From assembly GCA_902825855.1 (NCBI GenBank), contig CADECW010000052.1, forward strand, positions 12,645 to 47,789: a stretch of 35,145 nt of DNA, read 5' to 3'. Below the pieces are notes generated by a model. That model worked only from the letters and a program-made list of their open reading frames with translations, was not told the origin of the DNA and searched no databases. Position 1 is the first letter of the stretch, and the number at the start of each line of letters is the position of its first letter. Shown piece after piece: positions 6,269 through 13,459 of this stretch. This DNA comes from an uncultured Rhodospirillales bacterium. Its GTDB lineage: Bacteria; Pseudomonadota; Alphaproteobacteria; Reyranellales; Reyranellaceae. The position numbers were made by a program, and so were the translations under genes.

Positions 6269-8016
6269 AGGCGGGCGCCCTGTCGCGTCGCGGCTTCTTG
6301 CGGCGCATGGCGGCAGTGGGGCTCGCGGCGCCCTTCGCCAATCAGCTTCTCGCCCTGTCAGGCGTCGCCATGGCCCAGACGCGGTCGGTCTACAAGCCGA
6401 CCAGGCGCGGCGGTGGCGGGCTCTTGAAGGTGCTGTGGTGGCAGGGCCCGACACTCCTCAATCCGCACTTCGCGGTGGGCACCAAGGATCAGGACGGCTC
6501 GCGCCTTTTCTATGAGCCGCTGGCCGGCTGGGACCGCGAAGGCAATCTCAGTCCGATCCTGGCCGAGTCGATTCCGGGCCGCGAGGACGGCACGCTCGCC
6601 GCCGACGGCAAATCGGTGACCTGGAAGCTGAAGAAGGGCGTCCGTTGGCACGATGGCCAGCCCTTCACGGCCGACGATGTGGTCTTCACCTGGCAGTACT
6701 CGCGCGATCCCGCCACCGGCGCGGTGAGCAGCGGATCCTACAAGGACATCACGGTCGACAAGGTCGACAGCCACACCGTCAAGGTGACCTTCAAGGAGCC
6801 GACGCCGTTCTGGGCCGACGCCTTCGTCGGCTGGTTCGGCATGATCATCCCCAAGCACCTGTTCGCCGACTACATCGGCGCCAAGTCGCGCGAAGCGCCG
6901 ACCAACCTCAAGCCGGTCGGCACCGGTCCGTACAAGTTCAAGGAGTTCAAGCCGGGCGACATGGTCGCCGGCGTCATCAACACCGACTATCACGTCGAGA
7001 ACCGGCCGCACTTCGACGCCATCGAGATGAAGGGCGGCGGCGATGCCGTATCGGCGGCGCGCGCCGTGCTGCAGTCGGGCGAATTCGACTTCGCCTGGAA
7101 CCTGCAGGTCGAGGACGAGATCCTCGCCAAGCTCGAGAAGGGCGGCAAGGGGCGCCTGATCTATTCCAAGGGCGGCGGCATCGAGCACATCCAGCTCAAC
7201 AACACCGACCCCTGGACCGAGGTCGACGGCGAGCGGTCGAGCCTCAAGACCAAGCATCCGATCCTGAGCGACTTCGAGGTCCGCCGGGCGCTGGCGCTGC
7301 TGGTCGACAAGGATTCGGTCGAGAAGCACATCTACGGCCGCGGCGGCGTGGCGACGCCCAACTACATCAACAATCCGGAACGTTTCCGATCGAAGACGAC
7401 GAAGTACGAATTCAACGTCGACAAGGCAATCGACATACTGGAGAAGGCCGGCTGGAAGAAGGGTGCCGACGGCATCCGCGAGAAGGACGGCAAGCGTCTG
7501 AAGCTCGCGTATCAGACCTCGATCAACCAGCCGCGGCAGAAGAACCAGGCGATCGTCAAGCAGGCCTGCCAGAAGGCCGGCATCGACATCGAGCTGAAGG
7601 CGGTGACGGCGTCGGTGTTCTTCTCGTCCGATGTCGCCAATCCGGACACGTATTCCAAGTTCTACTGCGACCTGCAGATGTACAACAACAACGCCCAGCC
7701 CGACCCCGAGATCTTCCTGCGCCAGTTCTGCTCGTGGGACGCGGCCACCAAGGACAACAAGTGGCAGGGTCGCAACATCACGCGGTGGCAGAGCAAGGAA
7801 TACGACGAAGTCCACAAGGCGGCGCAGGTCGAACTCGATCCGATCAAGCGCGCCGCCATGCTGATCAAGTGCAACGAACTGGTGATCAACAACGTGGTGG
7901 TGATCCCGGTGGTGGCCCGTCTCGGCGTCGCCGCCGCCAACAGCAAGCTCGTCTGCGAGATCAGCGGCTGGGACAACAATACCTGGGACCTGCCGAACTG
8001 GTTCCGCGAGGCCTGA
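6229..8016 (+). CDS. Tat-exported peptide-type ABC transporter substrate-binding protein (family 5), paralogue 2
   Basis: A 595-residue protein alignable end to end with the product of 4129-5922; by eye roughly four of five residues agree. It has the same twin-arginine signal (SRRGFLRR, residues 19-26) and AMA cleavage site at residue 49. Landmarks YEPLAGWD, WHDGQPFTADDVVF and GTGPYKFKEFKPGD are present. Differences cluster in places that could line the ligand pocket (for example NDAGFIEHIQ versus SKGGGIEHIQ) and near the C-terminal QMYNN region, which has one residue fewer here. The ATG at 6229 follows AAAGGGAGG. It probably arose by tandem duplication with its leader and may have a shifted ligand range. 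The deacylase gene follows after 55 nt. Confidence 0.9.
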   Translation: MDERQLRGLLGRVKAGALSRRGFLRRMAAVGLAAPFANQLLALSGVAMAQTRSVYKPTRRGGGGLLKVLWWQGPTLLNPHFAVGTKDQDGSRLFYEPLAGWDREGNLSPILAESIPGREDGTLAADGKSVTWKLKKGVRWHDGQPFTADDVVFTWQYSRDPATGAVSSGSYKDITVDKVDSHTVKVTFKEPTPFWADAFVGWFGMIIPKHLFADYIGAKSREAPTNLKPVGTGPYKFKEFKPGDMVAGVINTDYHVENRPHFDAIEMKGGGDAVSAARAVLQSGEFDFAWNLQVEDEILAKLEKGGKGRLIYSKGGGIEHIQLNNTDPWTEVDGERSSLKTKHPILSDFEVRRALALLVDKDSVEKHIYGRGGVATPNYINNPERFRSKTTKYEFNVDKAIDILEKAGWKKGADGIREKDGKRLKLAYQTSINQPRQKNQAIVKQACQKAGIDIELKAVTASVFFSSDVANPDTYSKFYCDLQMYNNNAQPDPEIFLRQFCSWDAATKDNKWQGRNITRWQSKEYDEVHKAAQVELDPIKRAAMLIKCNELVINNVVVIPVVARLGVAAANSKLVCEISGWDNNTWDLPNWFREA

Positions 8017-8029
8017 GTCTCGCACCGGC

Positions 8030-8062
8030 CCGGAATCGCGCTATAAGCGCGGTTCCGGAGGT
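8030..8062 (+). promoter_or_regulatory. Strong hairpin touching the ribosome site of the deacylase gene
   Basis: CCGGAA-T-CGCGCT (8030-8042) pairs with AGCGCG-G-TTCCGG (8046-8058) across a 3-nt ATA loop: 13 pairs, one of them T-G. The ribosome site GGAGGT (8057-8062) begins inside the last two bases of the stem. It could act as an intercistronic stability hairpin after the binding-protein gene or lower translation of the next gene. There is no T-run, so simple termination is unlikely. Confidence 0.5.
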
Positions 8063-8071
8063 CGAGTGTCC

Positions 8072-9013
8072 ATGTCTGATAATCCCCCGATCGAATACGA
8101 CTTTCCCGACATAAGGCGGTGGGAGAAGGGCGATGCGCCCTACATCCACGTGCGCGACAGCGGCAAGCCCGGCCCGACGGTCATGGTGGCGGCGCTGACG
8201 CATGGCAACGAGGTGTCGGGCGCGATCGTGGTCGACGAACTGCTCGGCCGCGGGCTCAAGCCGCGCAAGGGCACGCTGATCTTCTCGTTCAACAATTTCG
8301 AGGCCTATCAGCGCTTCGATCCCAAGAACCCGTTCAAGTCGCGCATGATCGACGAGGATTTCAATCGCACCTGGGGCCGGCTCGACCAGCCGGCGACGAC
8401 GCGCGAGACCCGGCGCGCCCAGGTCGTGCGGCCCTTTGTCGAGCGTGCCGATTTCCTGCTCGACCTCCATTCCATGCACGACGATTGCGTACCGTTGATG
8501 CTGTGCGGGCCGCTCGATCGCGGCGCCGAGCTTGCCAAGCGGCTGGGCGCGCCGGCCGACATCGTGCGCGATCGCGGCCATGCCGCTGGCATGCGCATGC
8601 GCGACTACGGCGGCTTCGGCGATCCGCAGAGCGGCAAGACCGCATTGTTGATCGAGACCGGCCAGCACTGGCGCGTGTCGTCGGTCGTGGTGGCCAAGGA
8701 CGTCGCGCATCGCTTCCTCACCGAGACGGGAATCGTCGAGGCCTCCGACCTGCCGGCCGACTGGAAGCAGCCCGCACCGCCCAGCCAGCGCGTCGTGCAG
8801 GTGACGCATGCCATCGCCACCAAGCGCGGCAACTTCACGCCGGCGCGCCGCTTCGAAGGCCAGGAGGTGATCGGCAAGGCCGGCACCGTGCTCGGCCACG
8901 ACGACGGCGAGCCGGTGACGACGCCTTATGACGACTGCGTCCTGGTGATGCCGGCCGTGAACCGGCCGTTGCGCGCCGGAGTCACGGTTGTTCGTCTGGG
9001 TCGGCTGATCTGA
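8072..9013 (+). CDS. Succinylglutamate desuccinylase/aspartoacylase family metallo-hydrolase
   Basis: A 313-residue zinc-dependent deacylase of the AstE/AspA (M14-like) family, which removes acyl groups from N-acyl amino acids. Zinc ligands are readable: H44 and E47 in THGNEVSG and H133 in LDLHS. The likely catalytic glutamate is E195 in IETGQH, and DFNRTWG (96-102) matches the family's substrate-arginine region. No signal peptide is present, so it is cytoplasmic. The ATG at 8072 is preferred to a GTG at 8066 because it sits 10 nt after GGAGGT. It follows two peptide-type binding proteins, which suggests that an imported N-acylated amino acid or peptide is its substrate (inference). Its 3' end overlaps murJ by 32 nt tail to tail. 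Confidence 0.9.
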   Translation: MSDNPPIEYDFPDIRRWEKGDAPYIHVRDSGKPGPTVMVAALTHGNEVSGAIVVDELLGRGLKPRKGTLIFSFNNFEAYQRFDPKNPFKSRMIDEDFNRTWGRLDQPATTRETRRAQVVRPFVERADFLLDLHSMHDDCVPLMLCGPLDRGAELAKRLGAPADIVRDRGHAAGMRMRDYGGFGDPQSGKTALLIETGQHWRVSSVVVAKDVAHRFLTETGIVEASDLPADWKQPAPPSQRVVQVTHAIATKRGNFTPARRFEGQEVIGKAGTVLGHDDGEPVTTPYDDCVLVMPAVNRPLRAGVTVVRLGRLI

Positions 9014-10568
9014 GACCGGGCTGGCGGCGCATCACCGAGCGCAGCTCGGCGAGACGTACGACTCCGAGCAGCGCGCCGAGCGCGGCGTAGACCACCGTCC
9101 CCAGCACACAGACGCCCAACAGGGCCGCCACGCCCCTGACGTTGGCATGGGCGAGGACCGGCTCCAGCGCCATCCGTGCTCCCCAGATCGCGGCTCCCAT
9201 GCCGATGGTTGCCGCCAGCATGCGCCACGATCGGGACATCAGCCGGTGATCGGCGATCCAATGATCGCGCCGGCGCAGCACGACGGCCAGCATTGCCGCG
9301 TTCAGCCAGCCCGACAGCGACGTGGCGAGCGCAATGCCGACCTGGGCAAGCGTGGTGCCGTAGAGGAAGAAGACGTTGAGGGCGACGTTCACGATGATGA
9401 CGAACATCGCGATGTAGAGCGGCGTGCGCGTGTCCTCGCGGGCGAAGAAGCCTGGTGTCAACGCCTTGACCAGCACGAAGGCGGGCAGGCCGACGACGAA
9501 GGCCGCCAGCGCACTTGCGGTGCGCAGGGTATCGTCGGGTCCGAAGCGGCCGCGTTCGAACAGCACGCGGATGATGGGGTCGCTCAGGAGCCACAGAGCC
9601 ACCGCCGCGGGCAGGCTGAACAGCAGGCCGAACTCGATGGCGCGGTTCTGGTTGGCCATCGCCGATTCGGTCTGGCCGGCGCGAAGCTGGCGCGCGAGCA
9701 GCGGCAGCAGCGCGGTGCCAATAGCGATGCCGACCACGCCGAGCGGCAACTGGGCGACGCGGTCGGCATAGTAGAGGGCGGAGATCGTGCCGACCGGAAG
9801 CAACGACGCCCACACCACGTCGAGCATGGTGCCGATCTGCTGCGCGCCGCCGCCGATCGCCACCGGTGTCGCGAGCTTGACCAGCCTCGCCACCCGCGCC
9901 GTCCAGCGCGGCCGGACCAACGACATGGCGACGTCGTCGCGGGCACAGGCGACCAACAGCCATAACCACTGCAGCAGGCCCGCGATCGCCACGCCGATCG
10001 AAGCGGCATAGCCGCTGTTGGGCAGCAAGGGCGTGAGGCCGAGCACCGCGCCGATCAGCGTCAAGTTCAGTAGAATCGGCGTCGCCGCGACATGGGCGAA
10101 GCGGTCGATGCTGTTCAGCACGCCGCCGTACAGCGAAGCCAGCGAGATGAACAGCAGGTACGGGAAGGCAATACGACCGAACTCGACGGCCATGGCGAAG
10201 GTTGGCGCATCGTCACGCATGCCGGGCGCCAGCAGCGTCAGCACCCACGGCATCGCAACGATCAGCACGATCGAGAACGGCACCAGCACCAGCAGGAGAG
10301 CGGCCTGGGCCTGCCGGGCGAACGCCAGTGCTTCGGCGCGGCCGCCGTCCTGCAGTTCGCGCGAGAACAGCGGCACGAAGGCTGCCGAGAAAGCACCCTC
10401 GGCGAACAGGCGCCGGAAGAAGTTGGGCAGCTTGAACGCGACGAAGAAGGCGTCGGCCACCGCACCCGACCCCAGGACCGCCGACAGCACGACGTCGCGG
10501 ACGAAACCGACGATGCGGCTCACGAGCGTGAAGCCGCCGACAGTGGCGACGGCGCGGCCGAGGCTCAT
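8982..10568 (-). CDS. murJ: Lipid II flippase MurJ
   Basis: A 528-residue polytopic inner-membrane protein of the MurJ/MviN family, which flips the peptidoglycan precursor lipid II to the periplasmic face. The N-terminus is typical (TLVSRIVGFVRDVVLSAVLG, then FKLPNFFRRLFAEGAFSAAF), and successive hydrophobic segments fit the 14-helix fold. The ATG at 10568 (MSLGRAVATVGG) is the family-like start; ten earlier codons are not conserved in type. The ribosome site is weak (GGGACGG). It ends in a 32-nt overlap with the convergent deacylase gene. trpS, its usual neighbour in many alphaproteobacteria, lies downstream beyond the transport block. Confidence 0.95.
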   Translation of the reverse strand: MSLGRAVATVGGFTLVSRIVGFVRDVVLSAVLGSGAVADAFFVAFKLPNFFRRLFAEGAFSAAFVPLFSRELQDGGRAEALAFARQAQAALLLVLVPFSIVLIVAMPWVLTLLAPGMRDDAPTFAMAVEFGRIAFPYLLFISLASLYGGVLNSIDRFAHVAATPILLNLTLIGAVLGLTPLLPNSGYAASIGVAIAGLLQWLWLLVACARDDVAMSLVRPRWTARVARLVKLATPVAIGGGAQQIGTMLDVVWASLLPVGTISALYYADRVAQLPLGVVGIAIGTALLPLLARQLRAGQTESAMANQNRAIEFGLLFSLPAAVALWLLSDPIIRVLFERGRFGPDDTLRTASALAAFVVGLPAFVLVKALTPGFFAREDTRTPLYIAMFVIIVNVALNVFFLYGTTLAQVGIALATSLSGWLNAAMLAVVLRRRDHWIADHRLMSRSWRMLAATIGMGAAIWGARMALEPVLAHANVRGVAALLGVCVLGTVVYAALGALLGVVRLAELRSVMRRQPGLRSADPDEQP

Positions 10569-10571
10569 TTT

Positions 10572-10645
10572 ACCGTCCCGAGCGCAGCGCAGGACCACCT
10601 CGCTGCCGCCCTGCCATGAGATCCTTCGCTTTGCTCAGGATGACA
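10572..10645. repeat. Degraded relic of the dispersed palindromic repeat
   Basis: ACCGTCCCGAGCGCAGCG, a short GGACC block and GATCCTTCGCTTTGCTCAGG with ATGACA keep the end blocks of copies A and B, but the middle is shortened and diverged. It lies directly upstream of murJ. Confidence 0.45.
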
Positions 10646-10693
10646 TGCAGTCACTGCCATAATCCTGTCATCGTCAGATGCCATATTCTCTCT

Positions 10694-10766
10694 CGGTGGC
10701 GGCCGGTGATGTGATGACCGGTATAAACCGCTACCACGGCCGGTCCTTAACAGGGCCGGTTTTTTA
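10694..10766 (+). ncRNA. Candidate structured small RNA with intrinsic terminator
   Basis: No gene is seen on the plus strand between the murJ start and the monooxygenase stop, yet a clear plus-strand terminator ends here. Upstream of it GGTGGCGG (10695-10702) pairs with CCGCTACC (10728-10735) over 8 bp with one G-U. This stem encloses a second hairpin, CCGGT (10703-10707) / ACCGG (10717-10721), stacked directly on it, plus a TATAAA strand (10722-10727). A -10-like CATATT at 10682-10687 would start a transcript at about 10694, right at the first stem. The result is a compact RNA of about 72 nt. No -35 box is convincing, and I cannot assign it to a known RNA family. Confidence 0.55.
10740..10765 (+). 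terminator. Intrinsic terminator
   Basis: CCGGTCC (10740-10746) pairs with GGGCCGG (10753-10759) across a 6-nt loop, followed by six T residues (10760-10765). The T-run is only on the plus strand. The end abuts the stop codon (TAA, 10764-10766) of the convergent monooxygenase gene. Confidence 0.85.
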
Positions 10767-12014
10767 TTGAGCCGCCGCCAGCTTCAACAGCGTCTCGCGG
10801 TCCTGGGTGGCGAGCCTCTTGTAGTCGCCGACTATCCTTTCAAGCTCCTCGGCGGGCAGTACGCTTTCGAGATCGGTGAACCCCTGCGGCGCGCGCTGCT
10901 CGACGAGGTCGAGCATGACGTCGATGCCCTTGCGGCGGTTGCTCTCGACGATGGCCGCGGTCGGCGGCAGGCGCCGTTGCTCATAGCGCTTCAGCGCCGC
11001 TTCGGGGTCGCCGCCAGCCAGGAGTTCCTGGGTGATCGCCTCGCCGTCGAGGATCGCCTGCGAGGCGCCGTTCGAGCCGATGGGATACATCGGATGCGCG
11101 GCGTCGCCGAGGAGCGTGATGCGGCCGTGGCTCCAGCCGGGCAACGGATCGCGATCGACCATGGGGAACTCGAAGATGGCATGGGCCGCGCGGATCACGC
11201 TTGGCACATCGAGCCAGCCGAAGTCCCAATCCTCGAAGCGCGGCAGGAAGTCGGCGAGCTTGCCCGGGCGGTTCCAGTCCTCGCGCGGCAGCATGGCGCC
11301 GTCGCCCATGTGCAGGTCGCAGATCCAGTTGATCAGCGCCTCGCCGCGTTCGGCGTGGGCACGGCTGATCGGATAGCAGACGAATTTCTGATTGTGATGG
11401 CCCGCCTGCACCATGGTCTTGCCGCCAAGGTACGGCTTGCCCACGGTGACGCCGCGCCACATCAGGATGCCCTGCCACTTGGGCGGGCCTTCGTCGGGAT
11501 GGAAATGGGCGCGCACGGCGGAGTGGATGCCGTCGGCGCCGATCAGGATGTCGGCCTCGACCGTCTCGACGATGGCGCCGTCGCGGTCGGCGAAGCGAGC
11601 GGTGACCGAGTTGCCTCTCTGCTCGAGGCCGGCGAGGCGCCGGCCGAACTTGAGGTTGCCCTCGCCCAGCATCTGCTCGGCGGCGCGGTACAGGATCATC
11701 TGCAGCTCGCCGCGATGGATGGAGAATTGCGGCCACGGCAGGCCGGCGTGACGGCCGCGTGGATCGGCCCAGATGGTCTGGCCGTGACGGTTGGCGTAGC
11801 GCAGCTCGCGCGTCTCGATGGCGGTAGCGGCCAGCGCCGGCTGCAGCCCCAGGCTCGAGAGGATGCGCACGGCGCCCGCCTGGATATTGATGCCGACGCC
11901 GAGCGGCTTCAGCTCGCTCACGGCCTCGAACACCTCGACGTCGAAGCCCGCGCGACCAAGACACATCGCGGCGGTCAAGCCGCCGATGCCGGCGCCGGCG
12001 ATGGCGATCTTCAT
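10764..12014 (-). CDS. FAD-dependent aromatic-type monooxygenase
   Basis: A 416-residue class A flavoprotein monooxygenase of the salicylate hydroxylase/PHBH family, using NAD(P)H and O2 to hydroxylate an aromatic or similar ring. Visible motifs are the Rossmann GAGIGG (residues 7-12) ending with an acidic residue at E30, the DG motif in LIGADGIHSAVR, and GDAAHPM near residue 300 that binds FAD. The length is normal and no membrane segment is seen. The substrate is not readable. The ATG at 12014 lies only 6 nt from the stop of the DUF971 gene upstream, so it is probably the last gene of that transcript. Confidence 0.88.
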   Translation of the reverse strand: MKIAIAGAGIGGLTAAMCLGRAGFDVEVFEAVSELKPLGVGINIQAGAVRILSSLGLQPALAATAIETRELRYANRHGQTIWADPRGRHAGLPWPQFSIHRGELQMILYRAAEQMLGEGNLKFGRRLAGLEQRGNSVTARFADRDGAIVETVEADILIGADGIHSAVRAHFHPDEGPPKWQGILMWRGVTVGKPYLGGKTMVQAGHHNQKFVCYPISRAHAERGEALINWICDLHMGDGAMLPREDWNRPGKLADFLPRFEDWDFGWLDVPSVIRAAHAIFEFPMVDRDPLPGWSHGRITLLGDAAHPMYPIGSNGASQAILDGEAITQELLAGGDPEAALKRYEQRRLPPTAAIVESNRRKGIDVMLDLVEQRAPQGFTDLESVLPAEELERIVGDYKRLATQDRETLLKLAAAQ

Positions 12015-12020
12015 GCCGGC

Positions 12021-12449
12021 TTACGGGTCGCGGCTCAGGCCGCGCTGGAGCAGGGCTGCCTGGTAGGCCGCCCATTTCTCGGCGTGGCTGTCGCCCAGCT
12101 CGCGCAGGTAGGACCAGCTGTAGATGCCGCTGTCGTGACGGTCGTCGAATACGATGCGGACAGCGTAGTGGCCGACCGGCTCGACGGCGGTGATCTTCAC
12201 GTGACGGCAGCCGGGCACGATCTTCTTCTGGCTGGGCCCGTGCCCCTGCACCTCGGCCGATGGGCTTTCCACGCGCAGGAACTCGGCCGGCAGCGAATGG
12301 GTGATCCCGTCGGAGAACTCGATCTCGAGCCGCGCCTCCTCCTTGAAGAGGCGCAGTTCGATCGGCCAGGGCGCGGTCGTTTCGTAGCTGCCTTCGTCGG
12401 GCGCCGACTTGGGGAACGATCCCTCCGGCGCCTTGTTGCCGGCGTTCAC
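12021..12449 (-). CDS. DUF971 domain protein
   Basis: A 142-residue protein whose residues about 28-120 match the DUF971 (gamma-butyrobetaine hydroxylase-like N-terminal) domain, with the family's W-P-I-E-L-R-L start, a LPAEFLR motif and a [20 protein letters not shown] segment. Stand-alone DUF971 proteins have been linked to iron-sulfur cluster handling in some organisms, but no metal site can be shown here. The start is a GTG at 12449 that overlaps the stop of the Trm112-like gene by 4 nt (GTGA), which indicates translational coupling. Confidence 0.85.
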   Translation of the reverse strand: MNAGNKAPEGSFPKSAPDEGSYETTAPWPIELRLFKEEARLEIEFSDGITHSLPAEFLRVESPSAEVQGHGPSQKKIVPGCRHVKITAVEPVGHYAVRIVFDDRHDSGIYSWSYLRELGDSHAEKWAAYQAALLQRGLSRDP

Positions 12450-12661
12450 GGCGCGTCCCTGATCTGGCGGGCTTCGCTCACCAGCATGATGGGGATACCG
12501 TCACGGATGGGATAGGCGAGCCCGGCCTTGCGGCTGATCAGTTCGCCGGCCGCCGCGTCGTACTCCAGCGGCCCGTGCGTGGCCGGGCACACCAGGATCT
12601 CCAGCAACTTGGGATCGACGCCTGAGCGGCGCGGTGCGGGTTCGTCCGATGGAGCGGTCAT
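12446..12661 (-). CDS. Trm112/UPF0434 family small protein
   Basis: A 71-residue protein with the Trm112-like core [20 protein letters not shown] and the C-terminal [11 protein letters not shown]. Trm112 proteins activate methyltransferases, and the bacterial short form is often annotated as YcaR. The second cysteine of the usual zinc CPxC pair is absent (CPAT), which is common in the short bacterial forms, so zinc binding is unlikely. No strong ribosome site precedes the ATG at 12661. It is coupled to DUF971 by a 4-nt overlap and follows the LON-domain gene after 71 nt. Confidence 0.88.
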   Translation of the reverse strand: MTAPSDEPAPRRSGVDPKLLEILVCPATHGPLEYDAAAGELISRKAGLAYPIRDGIPIMLVSEARQIRDAP

Positions 12662-12705
12662 CGAGGAATCTATAGCACGCCGTCGACGCCGACGTCATTG
12701 GACCG

Positions 12706-12721
12706 CGGGCCTGCAGGCCCG
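12706..12721 (-). repeat. Perfect GC palindrome after the LON-domain gene
   Basis: CGGGCC-TGCA-GGCCCG lies 12 nt past the stop of the LON-domain gene. It is nearly the same as the hairpin at 29-45 (GCGGGCC-TGA-GGCCCGC). No T-run follows, so it may dampen read-through into the Trm112-like gene rather than stop it. Confidence 0.5.
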
Positions 12722-12732
12722 GTGGCCATGAG

Positions 12733-13446
12733 TCAGTTCGCGCGCTTCGGCGGCGTCTCGCCGGACTGGCCGAAGGCATTCATCTCCAGGAAGGCAACCA
12801 GCAGCTTGGCGCGGGCCGAGGAGTCGGCGGCTTCGAGCAGGGCCTGCTTCTCGGCAGGGCCGAAGGGCAGGACCATGGACAGGGAGGTCACGAGATTGGC
12901 ATCGGCCGCCTGCTTCACGGCGTCCCAGTCGGTCGAGAGGTTGCGGCCGCGGAAAAATGCGGACAGGGCCGCCATCAGCCGGTCGCGGTCGAGCTCGACC
13001 GGCTCGTCGGCGTGGTCGAGGTCGGCGCGGTACGGCGAGAACAGCGACGAGACCCGGCGATAGCCGCCGTGGGCGAGGTCGAGCTCGCGCACGATCTCGA
13101 AGCGGCAGACGCCGGAGAGCGCCAGCAGCAGGCGGCCGTCCTCGGTTTCGTTGAAGCTCACGATGCGCCCGGCGCAGCCCACCTTGTGCACCTTGGGCCG
13201 CCCGTCCTCGGTCGGCAGGCCGTCGCCGGCGAAGCCGCCGGGCTGCATCGGCTGCACCATGCCGATCATGCGATGGCCGGCCAACGCATCGAAGATCATC
13301 GAGAGATAGCGCGGCTCGAAGATGTTGAGCGGCAGCTTGCCACCCGGCAGCAGCAACACACCTGACAACGGGAAGATCGGCAGCGTCTCCGGCAGCTGCT
13401 CGAAGCTCGGCTCGAACGGATTGCGCCCGGGCACCCGCTCGGTCAT
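12733..13446 (-). CDS. LON peptidase substrate-binding domain protein
   Basis: A 237-residue protein consisting of the N-terminal (substrate-recognition) domain of Lon protease without the AAA+ or peptidase parts. The typical opening is IFPLSGVLLLPGGKLPLNIF followed by EPRYLSM, and GCAGRI and SGVCRFEI follow. The function of stand-alone LON domains is not established; a role in protein quality control is plausible. The ATG at 13446 (MTERVPGRNP) is chosen because the 26 upstream codons overlap the preceding gene. It lies 13 nt after the CnoX-like gene, a pairing common in alphaproteobacteria. Confidence 0.9.
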   Translation of the reverse strand: MTERVPGRNPFEPSFEQLPETLPIFPLSGVLLLPGGKLPLNIFEPRYLSMIFDALAGHRMIGMVQPMQPGGFAGDGLPTEDGRPKVHKVGCAGRIVSFNETEDGRLLLALSGVCRFEIVRELDLAHGGYRRVSSLFSPYRADLDHADEPVELDRDRLMAALSAFFRGRNLSTDWDAVKQAADANLVTSLSMVLPFGPAEKQALLEAADSSARAKLLVAFLEMNAFGQSGETPPKRAN

Positions 13447-13459
13447 GCCGGCGCTTCGA

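Noticed and set aside
6358..8025. 555-codon open frame on the minus strand
   Set aside because: Same kind of shadow over the second binding-protein gene; it mirrors the frame at 4033-5562 because the two genes are paralogues.
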